Origin: Paenibacillus sp. LHD-117
GTDB taxonomy: Bacteria > Bacillota > Bacilli > Paenibacillales > Paenibacillaceae
Direction of reading: 5' to 3'
Length of the DNA stretch: 64,000 nt
Assembly (NCBI RefSeq): GCF_030929555.1
Contig: NZ_JAVFVT010000027.1
Span: forward strand, 37,443-101,442
Made by a program: the position numbers and the translations under genes. This document shows, one piece after another, positions 61,231-64,000 of the stretch; position 1 is the stretch's first letter, and each line of letters begins with the position of its first letter. Below the pieces are notes generated by a model. It saw only the letters and a list, made by a program, of their open reading frames with translations. It was not told the origin of the DNA and searched no databases.

Positions 61231-63033
61231 ATGGGTTTACGTAAAGTTTTTGTGTCATGCGTCGCTGTAGCTTTAACAATCTCAGTGGGAATTTCGCCTT
61301 TTGAATCAACGGCAGGGGCGGCGACCAGCAATTCCGAGGAATTACTTGTCGGGATCTCACGGCTCGATATTACGCCGCCGGTCAACCCGGATTACCCGCC
61401 GCTTAACGAGTATGAACATGAAAAGCTTTATGTCCGCGCGATCGTGTTCGAAAATAACGGGACTCGCGGTGCGCTGATCGGCGCCGATATAAGCGGAATC
61501 GATGAGCCGGTTTGGGCCGATGCCAGTACGCGGATAGCAGCCGAGCTGGACACTCCACTCGAGAATATCATTATCTCTCCTACCCATATTCACAGCGATC
61601 GGCCGGCAGGACCTCCACCGCCATCCGGCACCCCGAGGTACGGCACCGACTTTATTGCTGATGTGCTATTGGATGCGGTCAAGGAAGCTGCCTCCGAGAT
61701 GGAACCGGCTCTTGTCGGCTATTCTACCGGAACAGCTGACCTGAATGTCAATCGGGACACAATCAACCCAGAAACGCATCGTTGGACCCAGGCCGCGAAC
61801 CTGGATGCGCCTTCGGACAAGACCGTTGCGGTTCTTTCGTTCGTTCGTCCAAACGGCAAACCGATTGCTGCCTATGTAAACTATGCCATGCACCCTGTTA
61901 ACGGTTATTTGTCAGGCGTCGTGAGTGGGGATTTTGCATCTGCGACAAGTCGTTACGTAGAGCAGGCTTTCGGCGATGATATGATTACCGTATTCACCCA
62001 AGGCGCGTCGGGAGATCAGAACCCGAGGTGGTTGAGGACCGGAACCAACGCGCTTGCGTCCAAAAGCGGCGTCGAGATAAACGGCTACGAATTGGTCCGC
62101 GAAGACGTAGAGGCTCCGCTGCGAAACAACGAGGTTCCGCATGGGGACCTGGATCCTGAAATTGCAAAGCAGCTAGCTGATTATATGGAAGCGCTAGGTA
62201 TTATTCTCGGGGAGGAAGTCATCCGAGTAATGACCCATACAGAGGAATTTGATGCATCTCCGGTAATTCGGGGGTTGCAAGAAACGCTGACCTTCCCAGG
62301 CCGTAAGCGTCTGGACAATGCCCGCGAGGGTGTAGCCGGCGTATATGAGGATGGCGACGACGTAGACGTACGGATCGGCGTACTCGGCATTGGGGATATC
62401 GCCCTGGCGACGGTAAATGCCGAGGTTTATACGAAGATAGGCTTGCGGGTGAAGGAAGAGTCGCCCATGACCAAGACGATGTTCGTGACCATCGCCAATG
62501 GTAAGGCCGCGTCCGGTTATATTCCTGACAATGAATCCTTCGGCCACCAGACCTTTCAGGTGCTCGGCTCGCGTCTGCAGCCCGGTTACGCCGAGGACCG
62601 TATCGTTGACGGTATTGCGGATCTGGCATCCGAATACATGGCTTTATCATCGGCAAAAGCATTATCATCGGTAAATGCGAAGAACGCTGCTAAGGTACTC
62701 TTTGACGGTGAGGATCTCTCTTCTGATTCAAAAGTCTACAAAACGAACGGTGTGACCATGATCCCGTTCCGACCTATATTCACCAAGCTTGGCATGAGCG
62801 TTGAGTGGGATAATGTAGAAAAAAGTGTCACAGCTCAAAAAGATGGACTTACGCTTAAACTAACCATGGATAGTACGACTGCCTACGTTAATGGAGAAGC
62901 TGTTCAGCTTACTGAACCGCCCTTTTTAGCCGATGGCACCTTAATTGTCGGTATTCGGTTCGTCAGTGAGTCTGCAGGAGCTAAGGTTAGCTGGGATCAG
63001 AAAACTCAAACAGTCACGATCAACTCTAAATGA
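61231..63033 (+). CDS. secreted neutral/alkaline ceramidase-like protein with C-terminal copper-amine-oxidase-type domain
   Basis: 600 residues. Signal peptide (about 1-31, ending in AGAAT) is followed by a ceramidase-type domain with LDITPPV, the metal-site SPTHIHSDRPAG, YAMHPVNGYL, and GASGDQNPR. The last 110 residues (VLFDGEDLSSDSKVYKTNGV... MIPFRPIFTKLGMSVEWD... VGIRFVSESAGAKVSWD) form the copper amine oxidase N-terminal-like domain that Paenibacilli append to many exported proteins. Ceramidases split amide lipids; the substrate here may be a cell-wall or lipid amide. Good RBS and terminator; composition higher in GC than its surroundings. Confidence 0.9.
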   Translation: MGLRKVFVSCVAVALTISVGISPFESTAGAATSNSEELLVGISRLDITPPVNPDYPPLNEYEHEKLYVRAIVFENNGTRGALIGADISGIDEPVWADASTRIAAELDTPLENIIISPTHIHSDRPAGPPPPSGTPRYGTDFIADVLLDAVKEAASEMEPALVGYSTGTADLNVNRDTINPETHRWTQAANLDAPSDKTVAVLSFVRPNGKPIAAYVNYAMHPVNGYLSGVVSGDFASATSRYVEQAFGDDMITVFTQGASGDQNPRWLRTGTNALASKSGVEINGYELVREDVEAPLRNNEVPHGDLDPEIAKQLADYMEALGIILGEEVIRVMTHTEEFDASPVIRGLQETLTFPGRKRLDNAREGVAGVYEDGDDVDVRIGVLGIGDIALATVNAEVYTKIGLRVKEESPMTKTMFVTIANGKAASGYIPDNESFGHQTFQVLGSRLQPGYAEDRIVDGIADLASEYMALSSAKALSSVNAKNAAKVLFDGEDLSSDSKVYKTNGVTMIPFRPIFTKLGMSVEWDNVEKSVTAQKDGLTLKLTMDSTTAYVNGEAVQLTEPPFLADGTLIVGIRFVSESAGAKVSWDQKTQTVTINSK

Positions 63034-63058
63034 CAGCTTCAATAACGTACACTTAAAC

Positions 63059-63102
63059 AAAAAGCCGGTTACTGCCACGCAAAAGGTTGTAACCGGCTTT
63101 TT
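63059..63102 (+). terminator. rho-independent terminator of the ceramidase-like gene
   Basis: 14-bp AAAAAGCCGGTTAC/GTAACCGGCTTTTT stem with T-run, about 25 bases after the stop. Confidence 0.9.
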
Positions 63103-63118
63103 CTTCCTCATATTATGC

Positions 63119-63389
63119 TCATTTGTACTTCTGCAGGCACAGGGTAACGGTTGTTGAGTCGACGATCTTGCTGCGATGAGCCGGCGCACGGTATGTCGTG
63201 AGAATCCGCTTGACGAGACGCTCGAACACATGCTGGAGCAACTCCGGATTCACCTGCTAGTGCTTGCGACTATGTTGGGCTGCCGAGATAGACGTGAGAC
63301 CAAGCTCCTGCTGAAATGCGAGACTGAGCACGTCGTCGGCGATATCCCGCAGTCCTTCGCTGCCTTGCAGTTGCGCGTGCAGGAATAGC
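63119..63389 (-). mobile_element. IS4-family transposase fragment
   Basis: On the minus strand, LFLHAQLQGSEGLRDIADD, AFQQELGLTSISAAQHSRKH, a TAG stop, VNPELLQHVFERLVKRI and IVDSTTVTLCLQKYK followed by a stop. This is the N-terminal part of an IS4-type transposase (DSTT carries the first catalytic Asp), with an internal stop and both ends missing. It abuts a truncated lipoprotein gene. Confidence 0.75.
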
Positions 63390-63390
63390 T

Positions 63391-63609
63391 TTAAGTAATT
63401 TCAATATTATCATTTAGCTCTAAGAAAATTAGTATATCTTCAGCACTAAACCATCTACCCATAATTTTATTAACCAATTCTTTTTCTGTTTTTTCAGTTT
63501 CAGCAGATTGCGAATTAGTACTGGTGGATGAGATTAAGTTTGACTCATTACTACAAGACACTAATAATACTAAGATATGAATTATTAATAATGCTCTAAA
63601 TAGATTCAA
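63391..63609 (-). pseudogene. truncated small lipoprotein
   Basis: 72 codons with a signal peptide and lipobox LVSCSN (Cys at about 19), a Ser/Thr/Asn-rich spacer and KIMGRWFSAEDILIFLELND. It stops right at the edge of the IS4-like fragment (63389), so the rest of the reading frame was probably lost with the insertion. Confidence 0.6.
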
Positions 63610-63697
63610 TTTACCACCTCTGGAAATAAGTTATTTACCTGAATTCGCTCCCTAGTAATCCTTCTGGCGGACCGAGCAGAGACAGCCGCGAAAACAA

Positions 63698-63886
63698 TCA
63701 CATATTTATAAGGCAATTATAAAATGTTTCATTGAACGTAATTTGGTCTTCTTCATAGTTATCTGTATATTTGTTTAACATTCGAACGGATACTGCATTT
63801 TTTTCAGGTACGACAATACAGTGACACCCTGCAGCTCCTCTAGCATAATATCAGTTTTTCTTAAAATACCATCCAAAAATACCGGT
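63698..63886 (-). pseudogene. C-terminal remnant of a serine hydrolase (beta-lactamase family)
   Basis: The minus-strand frame reads GIFGWYFKKN, a stop, YYARGAAGCHCIVVPEKNAV, then SVRMLNKYTDNYEEDQITF and a final stop. The YARG... VVPEKN block is typical of the end of class C beta-lactamase-like serine hydrolases. There is no upstream domain in this window and an in-frame stop interrupts the piece. Confidence 0.6.
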
Positions 63887-63952
63887 TCAACCCCTGAATT
63901 CTTGAGTCTAGGACACTTAACGCACGTGCTCCTCAGTATTGCTTAAAATTGC

Positions 63953-64000
63953 TCAGACTTTCACGATTAAAGGCTCCACTTCACCAGTCGTCGCGGCAAC
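63953..64000 (-). CDS. possible C-terminal end of a gene crossing the window edge
   Basis: Fifteen codons (VAATTGEVEPLIVKV) followed by a stop, running off the right edge on the minus strand. Too short to assign. Whether it is real depends on the sequence to the right. Confidence 0.25.
   Translation of the reverse strand, partial: VAATTGEVEPLIVKV

Noticed and set aside
60941..61360. 139-codon minus-strand ORF before the ceramidase-like gene
   Set aside because: Covers the promoter and signal-peptide region of a real gene; composition random.

Overview
The window looks like the chromosome of a Gram-positive Paenibacillaceae bacterium (Paenibacillus or Cohnella type). Reasons: AGGAGG-type ribosome binding sites, frequent TTG and GTG starts, a T-box leader, a KimA-type potassium importer, YeeI, YfiT and TmrB relatives, an LplA/LplB-like sugar ABC transporter and a GH87 alpha-1,3-glucanase. 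Composition is moderately GC-rich up to about 52 kb. It becomes visibly AT-rich between about 55 and 61 kb and again after 63.4 kb. Most genes lie on the minus strand.

Region 1 (1-6.9 kb) is a sugar-use locus: GH32 fructosidase, lipoprotein binding protein, two permeases and a LacI regulator. The transporter promoter carries a CcpA (cre) box on its -10 and a LacI-type operator at the start point, and the lacI promoter has its own operator. Region 2 (7-19.5 kb) is a potassium block. It runs, in transcription order, Rossmann-like protein, 36-residue microprotein, kdpF, kdpA, kdpB, kdpC, a tandem-duplicated KdpD sensor protein, a separate histidine kinase and kdpE. A KdpE-like binding site lies upstream, and kimA follows. 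Region 3 (19.5-27 kb) holds a methyltransferase, an Rrf2 regulator, an MFS/ROK pair, and metE with a LysR regulator. Region 4 (27-43 kb) holds the large secreted GH87 enzyme with a cre-controlled promoter, a glutaminyl-tRNA synthetase behind a T-box, an oxalate decarboxylase with a changed lid residue, an FAH-family enzyme with an MFS transporter, an FMN reductase, L-serine dehydratase, AlkD, and small enzymes.

Region 5 (43-60.7 kb) is a dense accessory stretch of small single-domain genes on one strand: nine GNAT acetyltransferases, two NUDIX and two HIT-type proteins, two DinB-like proteins, methyltransferase, TmrB, cupin, phosphatases, VanZ and others. Several decaying genes sit among them (NUDIX frameshift, M24 peptidase remnant, Imm5-like remnant). 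Region 6 (59.6-64 kb) contains insertion-sequence debris (IS110-like and IS4-like), a secreted ceramidase-like protein with a copper-amine-oxidase-type C-terminal domain, a truncated lipoprotein and the broken tail of a serine hydrolase.

The most unusual features are a family of three intergenic elements with covarying terminal inverted repeats (about 1.6, 20.6 and 37 kb), the duplicated KdpD sensor with the novel head of the kdp operon, and the T-box-controlled GlnRS. No CRISPR array, rRNA, tRNA, prophage or replication origin was seen. All calls are from reading the sequence; no database search was run.
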